Positions 17,434 to 25,680 of a DNA stretch of 52,971 bases are shown one piece after another. Under the pieces are notes generated by a model. The model was not told the origin of the DNA and ran no database searches. It saw only the letters and a list, made by a program, of their open reading frames with translations. The stretch's first letter is position 1; each line of letters starts with the position of its first letter. The position numbers and the translations under genes were made by a program. The DNA comes from an uncultured Holophagales bacterium (GTDB lineage: Bacteria; Acidobacteriota; Thermoanaerobaculia; UBA5066), in contig CALBDV010000877.1 of the NCBI GenBank assembly GCA_937927565.1, forward strand, positions 1 through 52,971, written 5' to 3'.

Positions 17434-18410
17434 GCGGCCGCCGGAGCCGCGTCGCCCGCGGGAGCGACGGCCGTCGCCGGGGCGGTGAAGAGAGCCTTGA
17501 TGCGCGCGAGGAGGACTGCGGCGAGGACGCCCGTGATCCAGAGGAGTCCGCCGACGGCGAGGTGGGCGGAGGTGATCGCCACGGCCTTCGCGGTCCAGAC
17601 CGACGTCGCGCCGAGCGTCACCTGCGCGGCGAGGAGGACGAGCCAGAGAGAGGAGAGCATTCCGAAGGCGGGAATGCCGCGCAGCTTCCGTAGCGCGAGC
17701 GCCGCGGCGACGACGAGGGCGACGACGACCCAGGCGAACGTCCGGTGGGCGAAGTGGGCGAGGACGCCGCTCGCGGCCCAGTCGGACCCGGTCGGGACGA
17801 TCTTGCCGAAGGAGAGGGGCCAGTCGGGGATGGAGAGCCCGGCGCCCGTGTGGCGGACGATGGCGCCGAGGAGGATCTGTACGTAGCTCGCCCCGGCGGC
17901 CAGGAGCGCGAGGCGGTACGCCTTCGAGAGCACGACGGGGTCCGGGGCGGCGCGCGGCGCCTGCTCGGAGAAGCGGCTCCAGGTACGCGACGTTCGGAGC
18001 GCGATCGTCGCGGTGAGGGCGAAGACGATCTGCGCGAGCCCCGCGTGCGCGGAGGAGACGGCCGGCGGAAGGAGGAAGAGGACGGTGATCCCTCCGAGGA
18101 CCGCCTGTCCGAGGATCGCGCCGAAAGCGGCGAGGCCGAGCCGAAACGTGGTCCTGTCGGTCCGGCCGAAGCCGAGGACGAGGATCTGGAGGCCGACCAT
18201 CGTCGCGACGGTCGCCGCGATCAGCCGGTGGCCGTGCTCGTAGAGGATCCCTCCCACCATCGGCGGCATCAGCTTGCCGTAGGAGAGCGGCCAGTCGGGA
18301 ACGGCGAGGCCGGAGCCCGTCGACGTGACGAGCGCCCCCGCGACGAGGAGCAGGAAGACCGAGACGGCGACGGTGCGCGTGGAGACGCGAACGAACCTTC
18401 CTGGTTTCAT
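17430..18410 (-). CDS. ctaA: Haem A synthase (COX15/CtaA)
   Basis: Membrane monooxygenase converting haem O to haem A. The 326 residues form about eight helices in two repeated halves, each with PDWPLS(Y/F)GK. Axial histidines occur in EHGHRLIA, SSAHAGL, FAHRTFA and ITSAHLAVG. The ATG at 18410 gives a full-length protein; the upstream extension is a shadow of the lipoprotein gene. It begins 20 bases after the lipoprotein stop and overlaps ctaB by 4 bases. Together with ctaB it implies an aa3- or ba3-type oxidase, although no oxidase subunit is in the window. Confidence 0.96.
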   Translation of the reverse strand: MKPGRFVRVSTRTVAVSVFLLLVAGALVTSTGSGLAVPDWPLSYGKLMPPMVGGILYEHGHRLIAATVATMVGLQILVLGFGRTDRTTFRLGLAAFGAILGQAVLGGITVLFLLPPAVSSAHAGLAQIVFALTATIALRTSRTWSRFSEQAPRAAPDPVVLSKAYRLALLAAGASYVQILLGAIVRHTGAGLSIPDWPLSFGKIVPTGSDWAASGVLAHFAHRTFAWVVVALVVAAALALRKLRGIPAFGMLSSLWLVLLAAQVTLGATSVWTAKAVAITSAHLAVGGLLWITGVLAAVLLARIKALFTAPATAVAPAGDAAPAAA

Positions 18411-18430
18411 CGCTCTATCGTCCTCGGGCC

Positions 18431-19240
18431 TCATGCGGGCGGGGCGGCAGGGGAGGCGGAGGATGGAGAGGAGGCAGAGGTTTCGAAGGTGACGTCGTGG
18501 GACGCCGCCTCGCCCTCCGCGACGGTGACGGCAAACGTCTGCGCGGGGAGCTTCTCGTGCCACGCCTCGACCGTGTACGTCCCGGCGGGGAGCCGCTGGA
18601 TCTCGTAGCGGCCGTCGGGCCCGGTCACCGCGAAGAACGGGTGGGGGACGACGGCGACCCAGGCGCGCATCCAGGGGTGGACGTCGCACTTGAAGGGGAC
18701 GATCTCGGGCTTCTCGAAGGTGCGCGTGTAGCGCGTGCCGGGAGCGGGCATGCCGAGGTTGAAGGGCGGGTTCGCTTTCGCGGCGGCGTGTACGTTGTGG
18801 AGAGTGGCGTCCGACGAGACGATGTCGAGCGGCTGGCCGGTCATCAGCGCGAGGACGCGCGGGGAGAACGCACATCCGATCTGGTCGAGCTGCTTCGCCT
18901 CCACCGGCGCGGCGTAGACGCCCGTGACGCCCTCGGTGACGCGGAGGAGGACGTTCCCGAGCCCGCCGTCCGCTCCGACGACGTACGCCGGCAGCTCCGT
19001 CTCGCCCGGGTTGTGGCCGTCGCAGAACGGGTCTGTCGTCATCGTCACCTTCTCGTTGGCCGGGGTCGCTCCAGCCAGGGAGACGCGCCCCGACACGACG
19101 GCCGTTCCGAGCCTGCCTGGAGGACCCGCCGGGGCCTTCGAGGCCTCGGGGTTTTTCGGGCTGCAGGCGCCGAGAAGGAGCGCCAGGGCGAGGGGTGCGA
19201 CGGCTGCCCGGACGGCGCGGGACGGAGAGAGACTCTGCAT
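18431..19240 (-). CDS. Cupredoxin-like lipoprotein with C-terminal regulatory fold
   Basis: Lipoprotein of 269 residues. The signal peptide ends in lipobox LLGAC (C26). The central domain resembles a plastocyanin-like fold with candidate type 1 copper ligands H148/H151 (TLHNVH), C185, H188 and M191 (FKCDVHPWM). A carboxypeptidase-regulatory-like beta domain follows (DGRYEIQRLPAGTYTVEAWH). First gene of the haem A/SCO1 operon, it could carry copper or electrons outside the inner membrane; this is inference from ligands and context. The ATG at 19240 is chosen because it leads straight into the signal peptide; longer in-frame starts overlap the promoter. Confidence 0.85.
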   Translation of the reverse strand: MQSLSPSRAVRAAVAPLALALLLGACSPKNPEASKAPAGPPGRLGTAVVSGRVSLAGATPANEKVTMTTDPFCDGHNPGETELPAYVVGADGGLGNVLLRVTEGVTGVYAAPVEAKQLDQIGCAFSPRVLALMTGQPLDIVSSDATLHNVHAAAKANPPFNLGMPAPGTRYTRTFEKPEIVPFKCDVHPWMRAWVAVVPHPFFAVTGPDGRYEIQRLPAGTYTVEAWHEKLPAQTFAVTVAEGEAASHDVTFETSASSPSSASPAAPPA

Positions 19241-19295
19241 GCGGCTTTTCTTGGGGGAGACGAGGTGGAAAACCCGCCCGGCTCCGAAACCCTTC

Positions 19296-19324
19296 ATGCT
19301 ATTTCCGGACAGCAACCCTGTCAA
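19296..19324 (-). promoter_or_regulatory. Sigma-70-type promoter of the oxidase-assembly operon
   Basis: On the minus strand TTGACA (19324-19319), a 17-base spacer and TAGCAT (19301-19296). This is the best housekeeping promoter in the window. It predicts a start near 19289 and a leader of about 48 bases before the lipoprotein ATG. Confidence 0.75.
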
Positions 19325-19478
19325 TCGACTGCCAGGAGCAGGGGTCTGGTCTACGCTCTACGCTCTGCTCGGTCGGGCAGGGCGCAGGGCGCAGGCCAGC
19401 CACCGCCCGGGGGAGATGGGGAGGACGGTGCATCCCGTTCCGCTACGATGCCCCGCGGTTGCCCGAAGGGGAGGAAGC

Positions 19479-20585
19479 GTGAGGATCGAGAAGGTCGTCC
19501 TTCGGCTCGTCGAGATGCCCCTGAAATTCCGGTTCCGGACGTCGTTCGGCGAAACGGCGAGGAAGAGGTTCCTCCTCGTGGAGGCGATCTCGGAGGGGGT
19601 CTCCGGCTGGGGGGAGTGCGTCGCCGAGGACGGGCCGTTCTACTCCCCGGAGACGACGGATTCGGCCCGGTCGGCCCTCTCGAGGTTTCTGATTCCCCTC
19701 GTCCTGGGGAGGGATCTTCCGGACGCCCCGGCGTTCGACCGGCTTGCCGAGCGGGTCCGCGGGAACCGGATGGCGAAAGGGGCGCTCGAGGCGGCCCTCC
19801 GGGACCTCTTCACGCGAGTGGACGGCGTTTCCCTCGCGCGAAACCTCGGCGGCACGCGGACGGTGATCGAGGTGGGAGTCTCCCTCGGCCTTCAGCCGAC
19901 GGTCGAGGCGACCGTCGAGGCCGTGCGGAGGCACGTGGCGCAGGGATACCGGAGGATCAAGGTGAAGATCGAGCCGGGAGCCGACGTCGACCGGGTGGCG
20001 GCCGTGCGGGAGGCGTTCCCCGACCTGCCGCTCACGGCGGACGCGAATGCCGCCTACACGCTCGAAACCTCGGAGCCGCTCCTTGCTCTCGACGCGTTCG
20101 GCCTCGACTACATCGAGCAGCCGCTCCACCACGAGGATCTCGTGGACCACGCGCGGCTCGCCGGGCGGCTCTCGACCCCCATCTGTCTCGACGAGTCGAT
20201 CCGCTCGGCCGCCGACGCCGCCGCGGCGATCTCGCTCGGGGCGTGCCGGGTCCTCAACGTGAAGATCGGGCGCGTGGGAGGGCACGGCGAGGCGCTCCGG
20301 ATCCACGAGGTGGCAACGGCGGCGGGAGTCCCCCTCTGGTGCGGCGGGATGCTCGAGTCGGGAGTCGGGCGGGCGCACAACATCGCCGCTGCGACCCTGC
20401 CCGGGTTCACGAAGCCGGGCGACACCTCGTCGTCCTCGCGCTACTTCGAGGAGGACATCGTCGAGCCGCGGCCCGAGGCGGCGGACGGCCTGATGCCGGT
20501 GCCGGACGGGCCCGGCACGGGGGTGGAGATACGGCGGGACGTCCTGGCGCGCTTCACGCTCGAGACGCTGGAGCTGCCGGCGTGA
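19479..20585 (+). CDS. Enolase-superfamily N-acylamino acid racemase (NSAR/OSBS type)
   Basis: Muconate-lactonising-type enolase-superfamily enzyme of 368 residues. Catalytic motifs are intact: KVKIE (acid/base lysine), DANAAYT, DYIEQPL and CLDES (three metal ligands), then NVKIGRVGG with the second lysine. The C-terminal CGGMLESGVGRAHN is typical of the N-succinylamino acid racemase/o-succinylbenzoate synthase group. The GTG start at 19479 follows GGGGAGGAA. No other menaquinone gene is nearby, while an M20 hydrolase and a GNAT transferase follow by overlapping codons, so racemisation of N-acylamino acids is the more likely role; OSBS activity may coexist. Confidence 0.88.
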   Translation: MRIEKVVLRLVEMPLKFRFRTSFGETARKRFLLVEAISEGVSGWGECVAEDGPFYSPETTDSARSALSRFLIPLVLGRDLPDAPAFDRLAERVRGNRMAKGALEAALRDLFTRVDGVSLARNLGGTRTVIEVGVSLGLQPTVEATVEAVRRHVAQGYRRIKVKIEPGADVDRVAAVREAFPDLPLTADANAAYTLETSEPLLALDAFGLDYIEQPLHHEDLVDHARLAGRLSTPICLDESIRSAADAAAAISLGACRVLNVKIGRVGGHGEALRIHEVATAAGVPLWCGGMLESGVGRAHNIAAATLPGFTKPGDTSSSSRYFEEDIVEPRPEAADGLMPVPDGPGTGVEIRRDVLARFTLETLELPA

Positions 20586-21733
20586 AGGAAGCGCCGGGCG
20601 CGGCCGGGCTCCTCGCGTACTTCTCGGCAAGAGCCGGCCCGATGCTCGGGGACCTCGAGGCGCTCGTGACGAGGGAGAGCCCGTCGGCGGACGCCGCGGC
20701 CGTCACGGCGCTGTCCGAATGGGTGCGTGCCCGCCTCTCGGCGTGCGGGGTCCCGGTCGAGCGGATCGCCTTCGAGGGATGCGGCGACGGCGTGCTCGCC
20801 CGGCTCGGTCCCGAGAAGGGCGGCACGCTTCTCCTCGGGCATCTCGACACGGTGTGGCCCGTCGGGACGCTCGCGACGCAGCCGTTTCACGCCGGGGGCA
20901 ACCTCGCGACGGGGCCGGGGGTCTTCGACATGAAGGGAGGCGTCGCGGTCCTTCTCGCCGTCCTCTCGGCGGCGGGCGAGGGAGCGTTCTCGCCGACACG
21001 CGGCGTCTCCCTCCTCCTCACCTCCGACGAGGAGGTGGGGAGCGGCGCCTCGCGCGGGCGGATCCTCGAGGAGGCGCGGCGGAGGGACCGGGTTCTCGTC
21101 CTGGAGCCGTCGGGCGACGGCGGTGCGGCGAAGGTGGCGCGCAAGGGAGTCGGCCTGGCCGTGGCGCGGTTCCGCGGGGTGCCGGCCCACTCGGGGCTGG
21201 AGCCGGAGAAGGGTGCGTCGGCTCTCCTGGAGATGGCCCGGTTCACCCTCCGGGCCGACGCCCTCGCCGACCGCGATGCGGGGACGACCGTCGTTCCGAC
21301 GCTCGCGTCCGCGGGAAGCGCGCGGAACGTCGTCCCCCCGACGGCGGAAGTGACGGTCGACTTCCGTTTCTGGACGGCGGCGGAGGGGGAGCGGATGTGC
21401 GAGGGGCTGAGTGCGTTCACGCCGTCGGACGCGCGGGTCGGCGCGGAGGTCTCGGCCGTCGTCTCGCGCCCGCCCATGGAGCCGACGCCGGAGTCGCTCG
21501 CCCTCTACCGAACCGCTCGTGCGGTGGCCGCGGCCCTCGGCTTCGGCCTCGCGGCGGCGCGCGTCGGCGGGGCCTCCGACGGCAACCTGACGGCGGCGGC
21601 GGGAATCCCGACGCTCGACTGGCTCGGCCCGCGCGGCGGGGGTGCGCACGCGCGGGGCGAGCACGTCGAGCTGGACGACCTGCCCCGGCGCGCGGCGCTC
21701 CTCGCCGCGCTCCTCTCGGAGGGGGAGGCGTGA
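20582..21733 (+). CDS. M20-family hydrolase, probable N-acyl-L-amino acid deacylase
   Basis: Cytoplasmic M20 zinc hydrolase of 383 residues, like carboxypeptidase G2. Metal and catalytic motifs: LLLGHLDTVWP, GPGVFDMKGG, TSDEEVGS and, near the end, GGASDGN; the final metal histidine lies in GGAHARGEH. It has no signal peptide, unlike the M20 enzyme at 12268. Its GTG overlaps the racemase stop (GTGA). In the Geobacillus NSAR pathway an M20 enzyme hydrolyses the N-succinyl-L-amino acid, which gives the route its direction; the same job is inferred here. Confidence 0.88.
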   Translation: MKEAPGAAGLLAYFSARAGPMLGDLEALVTRESPSADAAAVTALSEWVRARLSACGVPVERIAFEGCGDGVLARLGPEKGGTLLLGHLDTVWPVGTLATQPFHAGGNLATGPGVFDMKGGVAVLLAVLSAAGEGAFSPTRGVSLLLTSDEEVGSGASRGRILEEARRRDRVLVLEPSGDGGAAKVARKGVGLAVARFRGVPAHSGLEPEKGASALLEMARFTLRADALADRDAGTTVVPTLASAGSARNVVPPTAEVTVDFRFWTAAEGERMCEGLSAFTPSDARVGAEVSAVVSRPPMEPTPESLALYRTARAVAAALGFGLAAARVGGASDGNLTAAAGIPTLDWLGPRGGGAHARGEHVELDDLPRRAALLAALLSEGEA

Positions 21734-22545
21734 GGGGCGCACGCCTGCAGATTCGGGAGCTGAGGAATCCCGCAGAGTTCGCCGAGGCGTCGCAGGCGGC
21801 GAAGGCGGCGTGGGGTTTCCCCGACCTCATGGTTCCGCCGCCGCCCGACATGATCACCGCCACGCACTCGGGAGGGATGACCGCGGGCGCGTTCGAGGGG
21901 AGCCGTCTCCTCGGCTTCGTTCACGCGGTTCCGCGGACGAACCTGGGGCGGCCGGCGATCCACTCGCACCTGCTGGCGGTGCGGCCCGGCGCGCAACGCC
22001 GCGGCCTGTCGGTCCTCCTCAAGCTCTACCAGCGCGAGTGGTGCCTCGCGCGCGGCATCGGCCTCGTCACGTGGACGTACGACCCGTTCATGCTCCGCAA
22101 CGCGCGGCTGAACCTCGTGAGGCTCGGCGCGGTCGTCCCAGTGTTCCTCCCGGACTTCTACGGAAAGGTCGGAGGCATCTACGGCGAGCTCCCGAGCGAC
22201 CGGTTCGAGGTGCACTGGAAGCTGGAGAGCCCTGCGGTGGAACGCGCCGCCCGCGGGGAGACGTCCCGGGTGCCGGCCGCGGACGAGGCGTCGCTCCCGA
22301 TCGTGAGGAGTGGGCAACCGGGAGCCCTCAAGGGGAAAGCAGGGGAGGAGAGGGGGGCTGCGCAGCGGGTCCTCCTGCCGTTTCCGGCCGGTTTTCCGGA
22401 GGTCTTCCGCGACGATCTCGCCGCGGGTGTCGCCGCGCGGCGGCGCTTCGGGCGCGCCGCCGCTGCACTCTTCGCGGAGGGCTTCGAGGCGGTCTCGGTC
22501 GTCGAGGCCCCGCGGGGCCCGGCCTACCTCCTCGAGCGGTCCTGA
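21730..22545 (+). CDS. GNAT-family N-acyltransferase (COG3375-like)
   Basis: GNAT-fold protein of 271 residues. The acyl-CoA-binding segment is visible as HLLAVRPGAQRRGLSVLLKL, followed by VTWTYDPFMLRNARLNLVRL, characteristic of the COG3375 group found beside menC-like racemases. The GTG start overlaps the M20 stop (GTGA). Within the cassette it would acylate D-amino acids, probably from succinyl-CoA, to make racemase substrate. The C-terminal 90 residues include a less conserved charged insert (GQPGALKGKAGEERGAAQ). Acyl donor specificity is not readable from sequence. Confidence 0.85.
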   Translation: MRGARLQIRELRNPAEFAEASQAAKAAWGFPDLMVPPPPDMITATHSGGMTAGAFEGSRLLGFVHAVPRTNLGRPAIHSHLLAVRPGAQRRGLSVLLKLYQREWCLARGIGLVTWTYDPFMLRNARLNLVRLGAVVPVFLPDFYGKVGGIYGELPSDRFEVHWKLESPAVERAARGETSRVPAADEASLPIVRSGQPGALKGKAGEERGAAQRVLLPFPAGFPEVFRDDLAAGVAARRRFGRAAAALFAEGFEAVSVVEAPRGPAYLLERS

Positions 22546-22561
22546 CGGTCTCCAGCGGCCT

Positions 22562-24097
22562 CTACAGGGCCTCTTCCAGCCGGTCGCAGAGAGTCCCGAG
22601 GACGGTCAGTCGCGCGGCCTTCTTGTCGGTCGCGGAGACGAGGGTCCACGGGGCGTCGTGCGTGGAGGTGCGGGCGACCATTTCGTCGACGGCGACCTCG
22701 TAGGCGGGCCACTTCTCTCGGTTGCGCCAGTCCTCGTCGGTGATCTTGTGCTTCTTCCACTCCACTTCCTGCCGCTCGCGGAACCGTCGCAGCTGTTCCT
22801 CCGGCGAGATGTGGAGCCAGAGCTTGGAGAGGGCGATCCCCGAGTCGACGAGCTGGGCCTCGAAGTCGTTGATCTCGAGGTACGCCCGCTTCCACTCCTC
22901 TTCCTTCGCGAACCCCTCGACCCGCTCGACGAGGACGCGCCCGTACCAGGAGCGGTCGTAGATCGTGAAGCTCCCGCCGGGCGGGATGTGCCTCCAGAAG
23001 CGCCAGAGGTAGTGGTGCGCGCGCTCTTCGTCGGTCGGCGCTGCGATCGGGATGACGCGGTAGAGGCGGGCGTCCAGAGCCCACGTCACGCGGCGGATCG
23101 CTCCTCCCTTGCCTGCCGCGTCCGAACCCTCGAAGACGGCGACGGTGGAGACGCCCTTCCTCTTCCCCTCCCAGGCCAGCTTCGAGAGCCGCTCCTGCAG
23201 GCGAGGGAGCTCCTTCTTGTACTCCTCCTCGGAGACGGTCCGATCGAGGTCGATCGTGGAGAGGACTCCGGCGGGAGCGCCGGCGGCTTTCACCGCCTTC
23301 GTCGCTCTGGCCGGCTTCTTCGGCGCTGCAGACGCCGCCTTCTCCGCCGCCTTCCTCTCGGCGGCCTTTCTGGCGTCCGCGGCGGTGACGGCAGCGAGGC
23401 GCGTCTCGAGCGCCTCCACGAGGGCGCGCCCGACGGCGAGGTCTCGCCAGCGGTCATCGGCGGCCTCGACGATCGTCCAGGGGGCTTCCGGCGTGTCGGT
23501 CATCCGGAGCGCGCGCTCGGCGACGCCGACGAACCGGTCGAAATGGCCGAAGTGCTTCCAGTCGAGGCGCGTGACCTTGAAGCGGGTCTCGGGGTCCTTC
23601 TCGAACTTCTTCAGCCTCTTCTTCTGGGCGTCCTTCGAGAGGTGGAACCAGCACTTGACGAAGAGCGCGCCGTCTTTCGCGAGCTCCTTCTCGAAGAAGG
23701 CGACGCGCGAGAGGTCTGCGTCGAAGCGAGCGCCGCCCATCTTCCCGGTCGTCCGCCTGAGGACCGGCTCGGTGTACCAGGAGCCGAAGAAGATGCCGAT
23801 CCTCCCTCGCGCGGGGAGGGTCCTCCAGAATCTCCATGCGGCGGGGCGGTCGCGTTCCTCGTCGGTGCGCGGGCCGAAGACGTTCGTCTCGACGCCGCGC
23901 GGGTCGAGCCACTCGAGAAGGCGGTTGACGGTGTCTCCCTTGCCGGAGCCGTCCGCGCCAGCGACGACGACGATCACCGGGACCTTCGTCGACCTGAGAG
24001 CGAACTGCGCCGCGAGGAGGCGTGCGCGGATCGCAGGGAGCTCCGCCGCGTACTCCTCCTTCGAGAGCTTCTTCCCCAGCTCGGCCGTCTCGAACAC
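22562..24097 (-). CDS. pap: Polyphosphate:AMP phosphotransferase (two-domain PPK2 class II)
   Basis: Two tandem PPK2 domains in 511 residues, the usual length of PAP, which makes ADP from AMP and polyphosphate. The N-terminal domain carries AGADGSGKGDTVNRLL and the C-terminal domain FEGSDAAGKGGAIRR, both with P-loop lysines. Lid-type sequences (FFGSWYTEPVL; YDRSWYGRVLVERVEG) occur in each. The C-terminal half is closer to the PPK2 consensus, as expected of class II, in which that half is catalytic. A Lys/Ala-rich linker of about 40 residues (near 240-280) resembles histone H1 tails. The start is GTG at 24097. Confidence 0.93.
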   Translation of the reverse strand: MFETAELGKKLSKEEYAAELPAIRARLLAAQFALRSTKVPVIVVVAGADGSGKGDTVNRLLEWLDPRGVETNVFGPRTDEERDRPAAWRFWRTLPARGRIGIFFGSWYTEPVLRRTTGKMGGARFDADLSRVAFFEKELAKDGALFVKCWFHLSKDAQKKRLKKFEKDPETRFKVTRLDWKHFGHFDRFVGVAERALRMTDTPEAPWTIVEAADDRWRDLAVGRALVEALETRLAAVTAADARKAAERKAAEKAASAAPKKPARATKAVKAAGAPAGVLSTIDLDRTVSEEEYKKELPRLQERLSKLAWEGKRKGVSTVAVFEGSDAAGKGGAIRRVTWALDARLYRVIPIAAPTDEERAHHYLWRFWRHIPPGGSFTIYDRSWYGRVLVERVEGFAKEEEWKRAYLEINDFEAQLVDSGIALSKLWLHISPEEQLRRFRERQEVEWKKHKITDEDWRNREKWPAYEVAVDEMVARTSTHDAPWTLVSATDKKAARLTVLGTLCDRLEEAL

Positions 24098-24204
24098 GAA
24101 CCCCTCCCGGCCGTTCGTCCCTCGGGAGAGATGGGAGAGGGAAGGAGTGGGTGCGCGGCGTCGCTAAAAAGGTTTGGCGTCGCGAACGAGATGTCCCGGG
24201 GGCG

Positions 24205-25287
<1,083 letters not shown>

Positions 25288-25331
25288 CCGTCGGTTCCCG
25301 GGTCAGTCGGGGAAGGGGAGGACCAGCCTCC

Positions 25332-25574
25332 TCAGCTGTTCGGCGTGGCGGACGCGGCGGCGGCAACGGCCTTGTCCGACTTGGCGTAGCGCTTCTGGAA
25401 GCGCTCCACTCGGCCGGCGGTGTCGATCAGCTTGGCCTTGCCCGTGAAGAAGGGGTGGCAGTTCGAGCAGATCTCGAGCCGCAGCTCCTTCATCGTGCTA
25501 CCGGTCTTCCAGGTCGCTCCGCAGGAGCAGTGAACGTTCACTTCCTGGTACTGGGGGTGGATCTTCTCCTTCAC
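25332..25574 (-). CDS. rpmE: 50S ribosomal protein L31 (zinc-binding type)
   Basis: 80-residue L31 beginning MKEKIHPQYQEVNVHCSCGA, with four cysteines as C-x-C (HCSCGA) and C-x-x-C (EICSNCHPFFTGK), the zinc-containing form. The GTG start at 25574 is supported by AAGGAG 8 bases upstream and by alignment to L31. The last 12 residues are an Ala-rich extension. Upstream is a leader of up to about 80 bases that could hold autoregulation; I see no clear structure in it. It heads the rpmE-prfA unit. Confidence 0.95.
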   Translation of the reverse strand: MKEKIHPQYQEVNVHCSCGATWKTGSTMKELRLEICSNCHPFFTGKAKLIDTAGRVERFQKRYAKSDKAVAAAASATPNS

Positions 25575-25666
25575 GGGTCGACTCCTTCTTCGCCCAGCCG
25601 CATGTGAGCCGGGCCGGAACCGGAGAAGATACCACAGGCTCCCGAGGGGAGACGCCCGGCGGGGTC

Positions 25667-25672
25667 TAAACT
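25667..25672 (+). promoter_or_regulatory. -10 element of the FHA-PP2C phosphatase gene
   Basis: TAAACT with an 8-base gap to the GTG at 25681, fitting the leaderless pattern. No clear -35 element. Confidence 0.5.
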
Positions 25673-25680
25673 CCGGAATC

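Noticed and set aside
19479..20585. menC for menaquinone synthesis
   Set aside because: No other men gene is nearby, and the M20 and GNAT partners indicate N-acylamino acid metabolism; OSBS activity cannot be excluded.
25575..25660. Riboswitch or L31 autoregulatory element upstream of rpmE
   Set aside because: Leader length is compatible, but I could not find a stable conserved-looking structure by eye.
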